The notes beneath the pieces were generated by a model. It made no database searches, was not told the DNA's origin, and saw only the letters and a list, made by a program, of their open reading frames with translations. 64,000 nt of DNA from Fragilaria crotonensis (Eukaryota > Bacillariophyta > Fragilariophyceae > Fragilariales > Fragilariaceae). Positions within the stretch are counted from its first letter, which is position 1. The number at the start of each line of letters is the position of its first letter. The DNA lies in contig JAKSYS010000030.1 of NCBI GenBank assembly GCA_022925895.1, positions 62,001-126,000 on the forward strand, in the 5' to 3' direction. A program made the position numbers and the translations under genes. Shown here piece by piece: positions 42,758 through 53,814 of the stretch.

Positions 42758-43795
42758 ATGCCAGTATGTACTAGACGGACCGTGAGCGCTTTGTCTGCGT
42801 TGAAAATCCCAGCTAGCAAGAGAACGCATGCAAGTCTCACGTCTCTGGCGGCAGCAATGAGTGTTCCCGACGACGTTCCATCCAAACCGAACAAAATGAT
42901 GAAGAAAGGCGAGCCCTCGCCGCCAAGTACTCCTGAGTCAACTCGCAAAGCGTCATCGGCTGCCCCCCTTCGACCCCTCGACGAAGGAAGGCTGTAATTA
43001 CTCCAGGATCAGTGGCTCCTCCTAAGGATTGGGAAACAATCTATTCTCTCGTCGAAGAGCTCCGATCAGATCGTAGTGCGCCTGTCGATTCGAATGGTAG
43101 CGAGGCTCTGCCACAGCGGGACTTGGGCGACAAAGTCTTTAGATTCCAGGTCCTGATTGCACTAATGCTCAGTAGCCAAACCAAGGATGGCGTGGTGGGA
43201 GATGCGATGCGAGCATTGCAACAGCATGGACTGACAGTAGACAACATATCGGCAACGTCTGCCGATACGTTGAATCAGATCATCCATAAGGTTGGTTTTC
43301 ATAACAACAAAACGAAGTACATCAAACAAGCTGTTGAGGTGTTGAAGGAGGAGTACGATGGCGACATCCCTCCATCCGCCGAGGAGATGATGAAACTTGC
43401 GGGTGTTGGACCCAAAATGGCTTTCATTGTTGAAAATGTCGCTTGGGGTAAGTCATCAGGTATCGGGGTGGACACCCACATGCATCGCATGTTCAATGTA
43501 CTCAGATGGGTCAAGTCCAACAATCCTGAACAAACTAGGATCCAGCTTGAAGGTTGGCTCCCCCAGAGATAAATGGGAGACCATCAATGTCTTGTGGGTG
43601 GGTTTCGGACAAGAAGTACAACAGTTCAAGCCCAAGTTGCTTGAAAAGGCGTTGGAATGCAGCCGTCCTCTTGAAGCTCTTCGTTTGATCCAAAGGTTAG
43701 GATTGGATTACAAAAAGGAAGCCACGAAGGCTGGAATGGAAGAGAAGCTTCAACAGGTCGTAGTCTCCGCGAAAAGCATTAAGATCGAGGTGTGA
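42758..43795 (+). CDS. NTH1: Endonuclease III-like DNA glycosylase/AP lyase lacking the Fe-S cluster (two frame breaks)
   Basis: Base-excision repair enzyme removing oxidised pyrimidines. ATG 42758 begins MPVCTRRTVSALSALK, a basic N-terminus that could direct mitochondrial or nuclear import. After a frame break in a CCCC-rich stretch near 42965-42990, the catalytic domain reads FQVLIALMLSSQTKD, then the helix-hairpin-helix LAGVGPKMAFIVENVAWG with the catalytic Lys, and IGVDTHMHRMFNVLRWV with the catalytic Asp. A second break near 43565 precedes DKWETINVLWVGFGQEVQQF. In most homologues this is followed by four Cys holding [4Fe-4S]. Here it reads KPKLLEKALECSRPLE with one Cys only, so the cluster is absent, as in yeast Ntg1. 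The C-terminus ends SAKSIKIEV. Confidence 0.85.
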
Positions 43796-43954
43796 TTTTA
43801 TCAAGTCGAACACTTCTCGAAGAGAGTCGATGATATTCGAAGTGAGTGTATCTTGAGAAAAAGAATGACAATATGCTGGCAACTCTCAGAGTGTCGATGA
43901 CATGAATAGTTTAATCCTATTGTACAATCTTAACATCATACTGGTAGACAGTTT

Positions 43955-44251
43955 TCAAAGAATGAACAATTGGTCGTTGTGCTGAAGCATCATCTTGTTG
44001 TTGTAAGGAAAGGAAAAGGCCCCAAAAATGCACTTGTCCAAAAATGTTCCAGTAAGTCCATAAAAGGCGAGGTCGTTCCCCTCTTCGTCCTTTTTGGGTG
44101 CGATGGGAGCAAGATGACGTGCTCTGTGTGCATATGAACGACTGAAAGCAACGACAACGTCAGTAGGGAACTACGATACGTTGATGTCTTCCTGAGCCGA
44201 CAGTTCCAATGCAAGTTGCGTTGTCTCAACGCAATCATTTTGCTTCTGCTT
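43955..44251 (-). other. Possible small gene or exon, unrecognised
   Basis: One minus-strand frame of 98 codons with a single internal TAG (44171-44173) reads like protein: ETTQLALELSAQEDINVS, then after the stop TDVVVAFSRSYAHRARHLAP, then DLAFYGLTGTFLDKCIFG. The TAG codons at 44252 and 44171 could instead be splice acceptors. The opposite strand at 44269-44394 also has a short protein-like frame. No family recognised, so the evidence is weak. Confidence 0.25.
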
Positions 44252-44523
44252 CTAGTACAGTTCGGGTAAGCCATCTTGATGCATGCCTTGGCTTCGACTT
44301 GCGAGGGAAAATCATTGAGATAGGTTTACCCGTTGCTCTAGCGGCCTACAATTTGGAATCGAAAGGCAATCAAGCGATGTTGATCAATAAATAGAGCCCA
44401 TGCTACCATCAAATACAACCCAAACGCCAACGTACACCTCACATATCGTGACGTCAACAGAGCAAGAATGCGATTCCGAGGACTTAACGAGGACTATCAA
44501 GTTGAAATCACTGCAAACTTCTT

Positions 44524-46511
44524 CTACTTTGCTGCCATTTTCGAATCCGAATCTTCGTCTTCGCCCTGCTGCTCCAATTGCAACATCAACGCGTGCACTT
44601 TGAATTCGAGCGGCGGTAGAGATTGTTGAATCATCTGTCGAGCTTCGTTTCGCTCTCGCTGGGCTTCCTGAATTTGGCGTCTCATCTGTTCCTTGTTAGT
44701 CTCCAGCGATTCATTTAAATTCTTGAGGAAGCTAACTTCGTCTGCAACCTTTTGATACCGATCCTGCAGCGTGGACAATCGATGCTGTAACTGACGACGT
44801 TCTTGCTTAAGCGCCGCTATCAGTGTTTCTGACGACGAACTGCTAGCGCTGCGGCTTCGAAACTGGCTTTCCTTAATGCCTCGTAGTAACTCCTCCAATT
44901 GTCCCTCGTAATAAGCACGCTGTTCTTCCAATTGCGATTTCAACAGAGTGTAGTACTGTTGAGCGAAGCCTTCAAGCTTTCGGTGAACCACTTCATCTTC
45001 TTGGGCATCCGACAAACGCCCTGCTTCTGGCAGGCGTTGATTGTCATGTTGATTAGACACTTCAACGAGCTTGCCATCGGAGGAATTCTGAAGCAATCGA
45101 TGAACGTAGCCTTGCCCGCAAAAATCCCAAACGTGCTGTGTTTCAGTGTCTAGAGCGTACGCGTGGAGTGTGTCGTCGTAATGCTGCCTTGCATGGCCCA
45201 ACGAGGAAGCTGTAGAACTACCGCTTTTGGTGGCAGCGCTTGAGTTTGTACAAGAGATGACACCGCATATCAAACACACGTAATTGTGTTCAGTGGAGCT
45301 GCAGATGTGGCATTGCGATAGTGTTTCGTTGAGACTGGCATGGTCGTAACGACAGACAGGACAAGGAGAATCCTTGCACCGCCACAAACATGCCCAGTGG
45401 AACGAGTGATTACAGACTGTGGTGATAAGAACGCCAGGCTCGTCCGAGTCTTGGTCCAAGGGTTCCAAACAAACCGCACAGTTGTGAACTTCGGGTGTTC
45501 CGTTGGTTAGCTCCTCGTCTCTCTCGAAGCGCGGTCGATGGTCCCGTGTGGCACTGATGATGTTGATAACATCGACTCACTGTCGTTGCTTCTATTCCTC
45601 GATTCATTCGCTGCTCCGAAGGTGGGAGACAGGAGCGACACGATGCCATGCTGAGCATCACCTTCCAAACCAACAACGTGATGCACTTGCGCAACTTGTG
45701 TTTCATCCAATGTCGTATAAGGCTTGTTGTTCAAATCTTGAACAAATTGGCGTGCTTCATGTGGTGATGACAAGACAAAGAGTACGAGGTAGGATCTAGG
45801 CGGTGCTTCTTGATGATTTTTCTGGGTGAGTTCGTTCCTCCACAAACTCCGATTCCGCGATGAATTTTTCTCTGAAGTCATCAATTGTGGCGACGGATCG
45901 GCAGCGAAAATGGCAGCAGCACTCTGTGCAGCCGATGCTGAGGGCGATGGTACAACAACGTCATCGGACGACGATGATCGTCGGTATGTCCTTGTGGACA
46001 ATGGCGAGTGCTTAATGTCAATCAATTCCGACTTCGATTTCTTCCAATTTCGTGATGAAGTTGTGGTTTGTGTAGTCGACGTTGAAGGGGGTGACACGTC
46101 TGACACAGTAGCGATCCCTCCACAACCTTCGTCATCATCGTCACAGAGCGAGGAAATCAGAATTCTGGCATGTTTGATTTGGCGTTGATGAGCTCGGGCC
46201 AAATGTAGTACGCCTTCCGGCACTTGTTCCGGTGGTACATGAATCATGGCAGCCACACAGTCAAGCGACGAGGACGATCCGATGTCGGGTGGTAACAAGA
46301 GGTCGTCAAATGTTTCATTCCGTAGGTCTTCCAACGTAAAGACAAATCCTTCATAGGTTCCCAAGGCTGGATTGCCGAAGGTTACGGGACGTCGTCGGAT
46401 GCGGCTGCGTTTTTGAATCTTGCTGTTGGATTCTTTGGGGGTGTTTGTTGACGGCATCGCCGGCTCTGGCAACGACAGTGACAATGGCAATGTCAGCGAA
46501 GACGATTTCAT
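44524..46511 (-). CDS. BRAP: BRAP2-type RING E3 ubiquitin ligase (one frame break)
   Basis: Homologue of BRCA1-associated protein 2 (IMP), a cytoplasmic ubiquitin ligase. ATG 46511 begins MKSSSLTLPLSL. The BRAP2 (RRM-like) domain has FDDLLLPPDIG and, after a low-complexity Ser/Asp loop, YLVLFVLSSPHEARQFVQDL then NNKPYTTLDE. After a break near 45510 comes the RING: CAVCLEPLD, VLITTVCNHSFHWACLWRC and CPVCRYDH. The ZnF-UBP follows (CHICSSTEHNYVCLICGVIS, GHARQHYDDTLHAYALDTET, VWDFCGQGYVHRLL). A coiled coil runs to the end (ALKQERRQLQHRLSTLQDRY). The domain order is exactly that of BRAP2. Confidence 0.9.
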
Positions 46512-47525
46512 TTCGATGAGATGAATTGTCCTGAAACGTGCTAAATCCCTCCAATGATATCCGCAATCACCACCTGCGCTCGTGCTTATCAAGAGCTAAT
46601 GGAACGTATTACATGCCACGATACAAGACGATCGACTTGTAAACTGTCCGAGGCGATAGTAAAGCTCCAACCCAACCGCAATCCAACCACAACGACAGAG
46701 CGTTGGGAGCTCGGCGGAAGGGCTGTGTAGATCCGAAATCCGAGGACGAGTAGACCTACAGGCTTTTTGTAATTTTACTTTCTCGAGGAGTAGTGTATTT
46801 TTGTCCTACTATGTCATAGTATTGCGTATTTGCAACAGTACTGGAGTAGTGTGCTACCGGTAGTAATCAGTTTAGCGGTTTGGTCTCCAAAAACGAGAAA
46901 TTAAGCTGAAACCGTCATTTCCCGGAATTCACAGACTTCTCAAAGAGATATGATCTTATTAGCACTTGTACTTGTACTACAGTATTGCGGGCGGACTATC
47001 ATATTTTTTCGTACTGTACCAGGTACCAGTACTGTGCAAAGCGGTAGCACGTTAAATAGATTTCGAGTTTTTTTTTTAATTATAAAGCCCAATGCCCCAA
47101 CACCAGTGCAATGTACTTGGACATCGTACTGTACATATGCATAGCTCGGAGTTCTGAGTTCTGAGTTCTGAGACAATACAAGTACTGTAGCACTTGTACA
47201 GTATGTCAGTTGACATTGCAGTACACCGATACTCCATGCTCCCTGGTACTCGAGTACCCCTACAACAAGTGCACAACACTGCACTACGTAGTCTACACAG
47301 TCTACAGTTGACAGTTTCCGATCTCTCCGCATTCCCACTATCTTCCGATCAATGACACTTCCGTGATAACCTTGAAACTTCCATTCCTCATCGAGCAATA
47401 GTCCACTCCGCTGATTACACGAGAGCAATAGAAAACTGCTCAGAATACATGGTTATCGTATCTTTATTACTGACAGCTAACACAACTGCATCAGCATCAG
47501 TATTGTAAGACAACGGGCCACAGCA
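46512..47525. promoter_or_regulatory. Divergent intergenic region, BRAP2/GH30
   Basis: 1 kb between two outward genes. GTAC-rich parts lie at 46810-46860 and 46960-47250. A short tandem (GAGTTCT x3, about 47150-47172) is present. No gene seen. Confidence 0.4.
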
Positions 47526-49973
47526 ATGAAGAACAGCTATGAATCCCTTCCCTCAATGGACGCAACACGTTCGTCTCGGAATCTTCGTTGGTCAGCGCCA
47601 ACGACGAAGGGGACGGTGGATCCATGGTTGGATCGGTTTGTGACTGCGTTGATCGTTATCTTGATTTGTTGTTTCATCGTGATGACAACCAGTGGCTCTT
47701 TGGAAGCCGAACAGAGCACTAGCGATATCGAGTATCGTCCTTTTTGCAAAGTCCCAACTTCCCGGTACAGCCAAAACGTACGCGTGGTTCAGACCAGCCT
47801 CGGCGAACCCACGCAAAAATGGGCTCCTCAAGAATGCGTCATATCCACCAAAGATCAGGGAAGTTTCGAAGATGCCTACGGCGCTCCTGATGCAGTCCTT
47901 TCCGTACAGTTGGATGTCATTGCCCATCCAAATCGTCCTCCAATCCTAGGATTTGGCGGAGCCTTCACGGAAGTGAGTGCCTTAAATTTCCGCTCTCTTT
48001 CACGGGAAGGCCAAGATACTGTCTTGCAACTACTCTTTGGCGAGTTGGGTTACAATTTGGGAAGAGTACATTAATTCTTGCGATTTCTCTTTGAAGTCAT
48101 ACGCCTACGATACCATTGATGGCGACTTTGACTTGGTACACTTTTCCATAGATCACGATGTGCAGTCAGGCATGATAAATATGATGCAGCGTGCCAGAGA
48201 TGTGTACGCAAAACATTGGGACGTGGATAATTTCAAACTTTACGCTGCTCCTGGTCACCTCCTGCGTGGATGAAGGCACCAACCCCTGATGATCATCCCA
48301 ATGCCGCCCATGCTAAAACTATGCTTAATTCAGCGCAACCTGTTTGTCTTCGAGACGGCGTGGGACCTGAATCAAAGTACGCCAAGACGTGGGCCCTATT
48401 TTCCAAGTTTCTGGAAGCCTACCAATCTCAAGGTCTAGACATGTTCGCTATCAGTATCCAGAATGAACCTGAATTTCCGGCACCTTGGGAGGCGTGTTCG
48501 TACACGAAGGAGACAATGGCTGATTTTCTTGCCAATCACTTGGGTCCACAATTGGCGGAAACCTTTCCGAATACTAAAATCCTGATTTTTGACCACAACA
48601 AGGATCATGCACCCGTTTGGATTGATTATATCTTGAAGAAAGAGGCTGCGAAGTACGTCAGCGGTACTGCCTATCATTGGTACGCCGGATCGACAGATCG
48701 GTTGCTTGACGGGGCGCAGGGCGCACCCAATATGCATAGAGTCATGGCACAGTTGAATAATCTGTCGGACGCATCACCAACGACACCTCCAACGAAGGCC
48801 AGCACGCATCAACACATTGTCTTGGGATCTGAAGCGTGCCATTGTCCTACAACAGGATATGCCGGTGGTGACATGGACGTTGCCTGGACTCGCGCCGAAC
48901 GATACGCGCATTCCATTTTGGCCGATCTGGCGGCCGGCAGTCAGGGATGGGTCGAATGGAACCTGCTGCTAGATTCTATGGGTGGTCCCAATCACTTGGG
49001 AAATCTTTGCGACGCATCTCTGCTGGCAGTCCCACATCGTGCACTGAACGCTAGTAGCCCCGTCGTCGACTTTGAGAACGGACGTCGACCCTTTGGACCT
49101 GTTGTGGGAGATGGACGAACCAAGGAAGAGCTGCACGCCTTGGGATTTCCTGCCGACTTGCTGGATCAGGGTGTGGTTGCCCAACCTCTATTTTACTACA
49201 TGGGACACATCTCTAGGTATGTTCGACCCGGTTCTCGGGCCATCACTGCATTGGCTTCCTCGTCGAAACGAGGTCAGACATTCAGAAGTAGCGATGGTAT
49301 TGCGGGAGGAGGACAAAACAATTTGGCTCGACAGGGCATAGAGGTGACGGTGTGGCCCTGTGAGGGGTCAACGCGACAGCAATTTATGTGGGAGGAGGCG
49401 AGCCATCAGCTTCAAGTTTTTGGTCATGATTGGTTGGGTGTGCCCACCAAGAGTTGCGTCGGGCGAGAAAACAATGAGGATTTCTTGGGAGTCATGACTG
49501 GATCCTGCAATGTAACGGACGGCTTTGCCGGTGAGTTTGACATTAGGTCGGCGGATGATGATTCAGACAGTGATGAGGATCTCGTTACAATTGTTGTGAC
49601 AAATGTGGATTCCACAGAGAGTTGCCTAGTGGTTCAGGAACTACACAACGCTGGAGGAGCTTACGGCCCGCTGGGCGGAGCCCAAGTGGCCGTCGGGAAA
49701 TGCGACTCAGATGCTGCACTCTGGACCTTCAACAGTGTGACTGGCGAGGTTGTGTCGTCGTTTTTGGGTGATCCGGTGTGCATGACGACAGGCTGGCCGT
49801 TCTTGCAAGTTGGCGCATTCGACACTCCGACAAGGACGGCCATTTCGGAAAAGGTGGTTGTTGTCCTTAACGAAGCTGCCCAATCCGCGAACTATGTACT
49901 CAAGGATGGCGCCACTGTGATTATGGCGGGATCTATCCCGCCGCGTTCGATTCAAACAATACTGATTGACTAG
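47526..49973 (+). CDS. Glucosylceramidase-like glycoside hydrolase family 30, membrane-anchored (two frame breaks)
   Basis: Hydrolyses beta-glucosyl (or related) lipids or glycans. ATG 47526 is followed by a single hydrophobic segment at residues about 38-57 (FVTALIVILICCFIVMTTSG), suggesting a type II anchor or long signal. GH30 blocks are ILGFGGAFTEVSALNF, LGYNLGR, then in other frames CDFSLKSYAYD and AAP-WSPPAWMK, with breaks near 48072 and 48258. The acid/base Glu is in ISIQNEPEFPAPWEAC and the nucleophile Glu in VLGSEACHCP. The C-terminal about 220 residues (VTVWPCEGSTRQQFMWEE, LGVPTKSCVG, DAALWTFNSVTGEV) resemble a ricin-B-like lectin. It ends ITSIPPRSIQTILID-like, the GH30 C-strand (SIPPRSIQTILID). 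Confidence 0.88.
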
Positions 49974-50028
49974 CTTAACACCTCGCATAACCTTCTTTCC
50001 GCTGGAACAATTTGTATTCTAAATGTTT

Positions 50029-51205
50029 CTATGCTTGTGAGACATAATCCTTAGCGGTCTGGACTTCCAAATCCGTCACTACTACCTTGAGGAGAGGCGG
50101 ACCACCGTCTTGACCAGGAATGATTCCCTTGATGCCTTTGTTTGTCGGTAGCTTTGCCAAACGTGCCAAAAATGCCATGGAGGGCTCGTCCAAGACTTGA
50201 CCAACTACCTTGCGCCCTTCCTTGTCCATACCAGGTACAGCAGAAGCCGTAATTTGGAAGGCTGCGTGTTCCACGGACACACGAGTGGATGGGATTAGGT
50301 GAGAAACGATTGGACTGCATCATCATGCTCCAGTGGACAACACCAGCATTCGGAGCTCACCGTTTGAGAACGCTTCATCTTCTTTGCCACTGCTCCCGAA
50401 TCCCAGTCCACCTCCTGGAATCGACAACAAACCAGCACAATCGTGCGGTCGCACGCTTTTTCAAAAGTCAGCTGCTCCCTGGGACGAGGTTGTGGTAAAA
50501 TTGTCCGGTGCCCTACTGGATCCGACGGACCGAGCATATGATGCTGCCTGCGAGGGCAGTCAAATTACAAACGTTGCGGGGAACTATGCCAGTTAAGAGG
50601 CCACCTCGTTGTAAACTAACACCTTGGTGACAGAACCAAAGCCTTCGTCCAACAACAGGCGAGAGGTGGTAATTAGGCCCGACGGCGACATAAAGTCCAG
50701 GAGTTGTTGCACCGATTGGGGTGTGGCTTCACCAAACAGGCCTAACTTTAACGTTCCAACTTCTCCTTTTCCAATTGTAACCACCAGGTCTACGTGATGT
50801 GTAACTCGCGCTGGGACTGTCGGTATTGACTCCCAGTAGGCACGTCGTCTAGCAATACTCCATTCGGACCGCACTTGGGATCCGTCGCATCGCAACGATC
50901 CTTTCCACCCCAGCTCCACCTACGGCGGCATCCCAGTCACCTTTCTCCAAGCAATTACCCGCCTCACGACATGCCTTTTCGGCAGCACCGACTGCTTGTT
51001 CGACAGCGAGTGCTTTATCACTGGGAATCAGCAGTCCAGCGGAAGCGGCGACCAACGTGCCGATGAACAAATTTCGTCGCAAAGGAGAGACATCTTGTTG
51101 TCGCGTCAAGAGCAGAACATGCTGTGACCTCACTTGTGTGGAGGGTCGAACTGTGAAGCTACTGGCCAGCAACGGGAGGAGCAAAGTTCCGAGCGGAGAC
51201 TTCAT
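50029..51205 (-). CDS. Cyclophilin-type PPIase-like protein, predicted thylakoid lumen (frame-broken)
   Basis: ATG 51205 gives a signal peptide (MKSPLGTLLLPLLASSFTV), a transit stretch, then LRRNLFIGTLVAASAGLLIP ending KALA, a lumenal signal with an RR. The mature region has AEKACREAGNCLEKGDWD, then in other frames KGSLRCD and HHVDLVVTIGKGEVGTLKLG, LFGEATPQSVQQLLDFM, which is the cyclophilin start (GxxxxxLFxxxxPxxxxNF-like). The alternative frame then has QRGGLLTGIVP, later CAGLLSIPGGGLGFGSSG and GELRMLVLSTG, and a last part VEHAAFQITASAVPGMDKEG, VVGQVLDEPSMAFLARLAKL. At least four breaks or missed introns. Divergent from classical cyclophilins, so activity is doubtful. Confidence 0.7.
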
Positions 51206-51408
51206 GGAAATGCTTTTGTATGGCCAGGGTGGAATTAACTTCGGTGCTTTTTGATTTCCAACATGGGCATTCATATCTTACACTCCTGTGCAAGTTTGCA
51301 TGGATACTAATGTACATGTACTCTACCAGGTAGTAGGAGTACATGGTACATCTATATATAGGGATGCGCACAATAATATTGTCAACATATTGCAATACAC
51401 GTTTCTTG

Positions 51409-51610
51409 CAATACAATATATTGCAATACTCGTTTATGCCAATACAATATATTGGTATTGTGATTCGAACCAATACAATATATTGTATTGTCAGGACAAA
51501 CCAATACAATATATTGTATTGTCACAACGAACCAATACAATATATTGTATTGTCAGGACGAAGCAATACAATATATTGTTAACAATATATTGCAATACAA
51601 TATATATTGT
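51409..51610. repeat. Palindromic 31-bp tandem array 1
   Basis: The word AATACAATATATT starts at 51410, 51441, 51472, 51503, 51534 and 51565: exactly every 31 bp. The central units have a perfect palindrome core CAATACAATATATTGTATTG separated by 11-bp variable spacers (for example TCAGGACAAAC, TCACAACGAAC). Confidence 0.9.
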
Positions 51611-51769
51611 GCACATCCCTTGTGATCCTGAGATACAGTTGTATTAGTACAGTGCTGTACTTCGCGTACACCAGTAACACCAAACAGCCGCTGCTTTTGC
51701 ACGTATCCATCAGTATTATGCTACTTATGTACAATATATTGTGCAATATATTGCAATACTTGTTAACGA

Positions 51770-51945
51770 CAATACAATATATTGGTATTGTAAGATGAAC
51801 CAATACAATATATTGTATTGTCAGGTCGGACCAATACAATATATTGTATTATCAGATCGAACCAATACAATATATTGTATTGCCAGATCGAACCAATACA
51901 ATATATTGTTAACAATATATTGCAATATATTATAATACAATACTA
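51770..51945. repeat. Palindromic 31-bp tandem array 2
   Basis: The same word starts at 51771, 51802, 51833, 51864 and 51895, again every 31 bp. The arrays share order and ends (first unit TTGGTATTG, last unit GTTAACAATATATTGCAAT), so they arose by segmental duplication. Confidence 0.9.
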
Positions 51946-52250
51946 GTGGGTTCCTCACAACTGATCGGAGGCGTATGATACATACTGGTGTTTACAGTAG
52001 CATTTGTGAAACAACCTGTTTACAGCAAATTCGATGACTATTCCGTCCAGTAGCTTTGAATTCCTACAGTACGGTACTACAGTAATGTAGGACACTGTCG
52101 TTCAACATAAATTACCGATCGATTTATGTACTGTAGACCTGTAGTACATGTAATCCACGTAACAGTACAACAGTACCCCAGAGTGGTCATACTCCGTAAC
52201 AGACACACACACACACACACGCACAAACCAAATTTAAAAGGAGTAGGATA
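51943..52250 (-). repeat. R1 repeat, copy III, reversed and diverged
   Basis: Begins with the reverse of the R1 end (CTAGTGGGTTCCTCAC), carries the cassettes in reverse with scattered changes, and ends with an (AC)n tract at 52202-52220, matching the GTGTGCGT microsatellite. It lacks most of the third cassette. Confidence 0.7.
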
Positions 52251-52786
52251 TTGTTGCGCATCCCTGCTATATATCACATGTTCATATCATATATACTATA
52301 TGATCACACGAAGATCGGCTCCACGTGAAGTGCCATACAGAGTACATTGGATGTCGATCCAAAATCCTAATATTCAATCATGACGTCATCGTTGTTTGAC
52401 TGGTTCGACTAATAAACATTGTAGTCGGACGAGTCAGTAATGTGTGTGCAGTATGAGGAGTAAATTAGGCCTCGGCAGGGTAAGGCAATTACCTTTTACC
52501 CTTCTGGTAAAGGGTAATGGTAAGGGTAAAGGTAACAACTTTCCTTAAAGGGTAATGGTAGAGACTTTTTCACCTTTACCTTTTCAAAGGGTAAAGGTAA
52601 TCGTTTCAATTACCAGGGTAATTACCTTTACCCTATATCTTACCTTTTAAGGAAAATCCAAGTTCAAGCAGCTGCTCTCTAGCTAGCTCTCACTGATTCT
52701 TTGGAACTTTGCCTTGCACCTTGCCTGAAACCTGAAACTGCGAGAAGAAGAAGCAAATCTGACTTCTCCTTACTACGTTGTCAACA

Positions 52787-53814
52787 ATGACACATTCTCA
52801 CCAACTAGTTAGTAGCTAAGTGAACGTGTTGATGCTGTTTCAAAAACAGAAGATCAGCAATCGGTTGGTAATGATAGCGTCACTCCTGTCACCACTGATA
52901 CAGACTATGATGAGCAAGAGGACAACATTCAATTGCGCAGCAGCAGATGTAAATGTCTTCGTGCAGACTTTCCTTGGTCATACACACATGATGGGACAAG
53001 TGGCGATCCGGTTAGATTAGCTACAACAAGATAAGTGTGTGGTATACAAGAAGTGGTTTTCACAAGCAACGAATGCTCAAGGTTGGAAGGTGCACTTGAA
53101 GAACCAACACGATGTCACTGCTGGTGCATATTTCTACTTTACCACAACGGAGCGAGTCTTCAGTTGCAGCAAACGATCACCAAGAAGCCTCCTCTTCCTC
53201 CTCATGTGGCGTGCAAGTATGAGAAAAATGCAATTATCGACTTCATTATTCGCGGTGACATTTCCCTACGTGCTGCCGGCAAACAACGCTTCCAGCAGCT
53301 CGTCAGTTCCCTAACCGATGGCTAGTATATACCTCCATCAACTCCAACGATCCTCCAAATGAGTGTTGAACTATTCAACATTGCACAACCATTGCTGCTT
53401 GCAAAATTTCTATGCAATCTTGATGTCCGCGTTTCTTTGACCATGGATGGATGGTCAAACCAAAGTTTAAAAGGGTTCAGTGTTGTTACAGCACCCTGGG
53501 TTGATACATTGTCGGGCCAAATGAAAAGCCTACTTCTCCCCATTCTCAATGTCGTCTCCACTGGTACAGGTGTCGGCAACTGGTGTGTAGGCTCTACATT
53601 ATACAGCACTTACCTGAGATTGAGATGGTCGGTCCGGCATTTCTATTGCAGCTTCTTCATGTTGTCACAGACAATGGCTCCGATGCTTGTGCTGCTGTGA
53701 ATCACCTGTTTCAACTTGTAAACAGCTACTTGGGCTCCAAGGTTCTGTTGCCATCAAACCATGTGGTGTGCTGTACAGATCACTTGGTGCAGCGCGGTGT
53801 CATTTCAATCCTTG
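52787..53814 (+). pseudogene. hAT transposase, N-terminal half
   Basis: Reads across frames as a BED-type finger region (VYKKWFSQATNAQGWKVHLK, NQHD), then LQMSVELFNIAQPLLLAKFL, then the hAT catalytic block VSLTMDGWSNQSLKGFSVV, then VVTDNGSDACAAVNHLF and CTDHLVQRGVISIL. It has several frame breaks. The retroelement cuts it right after ISIL (53810-53814). Confidence 0.75.

Larger units (their letters stand above)
51360..52266. mobile_element. Non-autonomous hAT-like element with palindromic arrays
   Basis: Terminal inverted repeats AGGGATGCGCA (left) and, read inward from the right, CAGGGATGCGCAA. An 8-bp flanking duplication CTATATAT (51352-51359 and 52267-52274) fits hAT, although the site is AT-repetitive. 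Inside are two arrays of 31-bp palindromic units and a reversed R1 copy. A further internal end-like TTGTGCACATCCC at about 51607-51619 suggests an inner 259-bp unit (51361-51619). There is no coding capacity. Confidence 0.55.

Noticed and set aside
44449-44456. TGACGTCA, also at 52381-52388
   Set aside because: Neither lies in a plausible promoter position for a recognised gene; single 8-mers are weak evidence.
47150-47172. GAGTTCT tandem
   Set aside because: Only three short copies; likely chance slippage.
51409-51945. CRISPR-like regular repeats with spacers
   Set aside because: Spacers are only 11 bp and are similar to one another, no cas genes are near, and the setting is a eukaryotic transposon.
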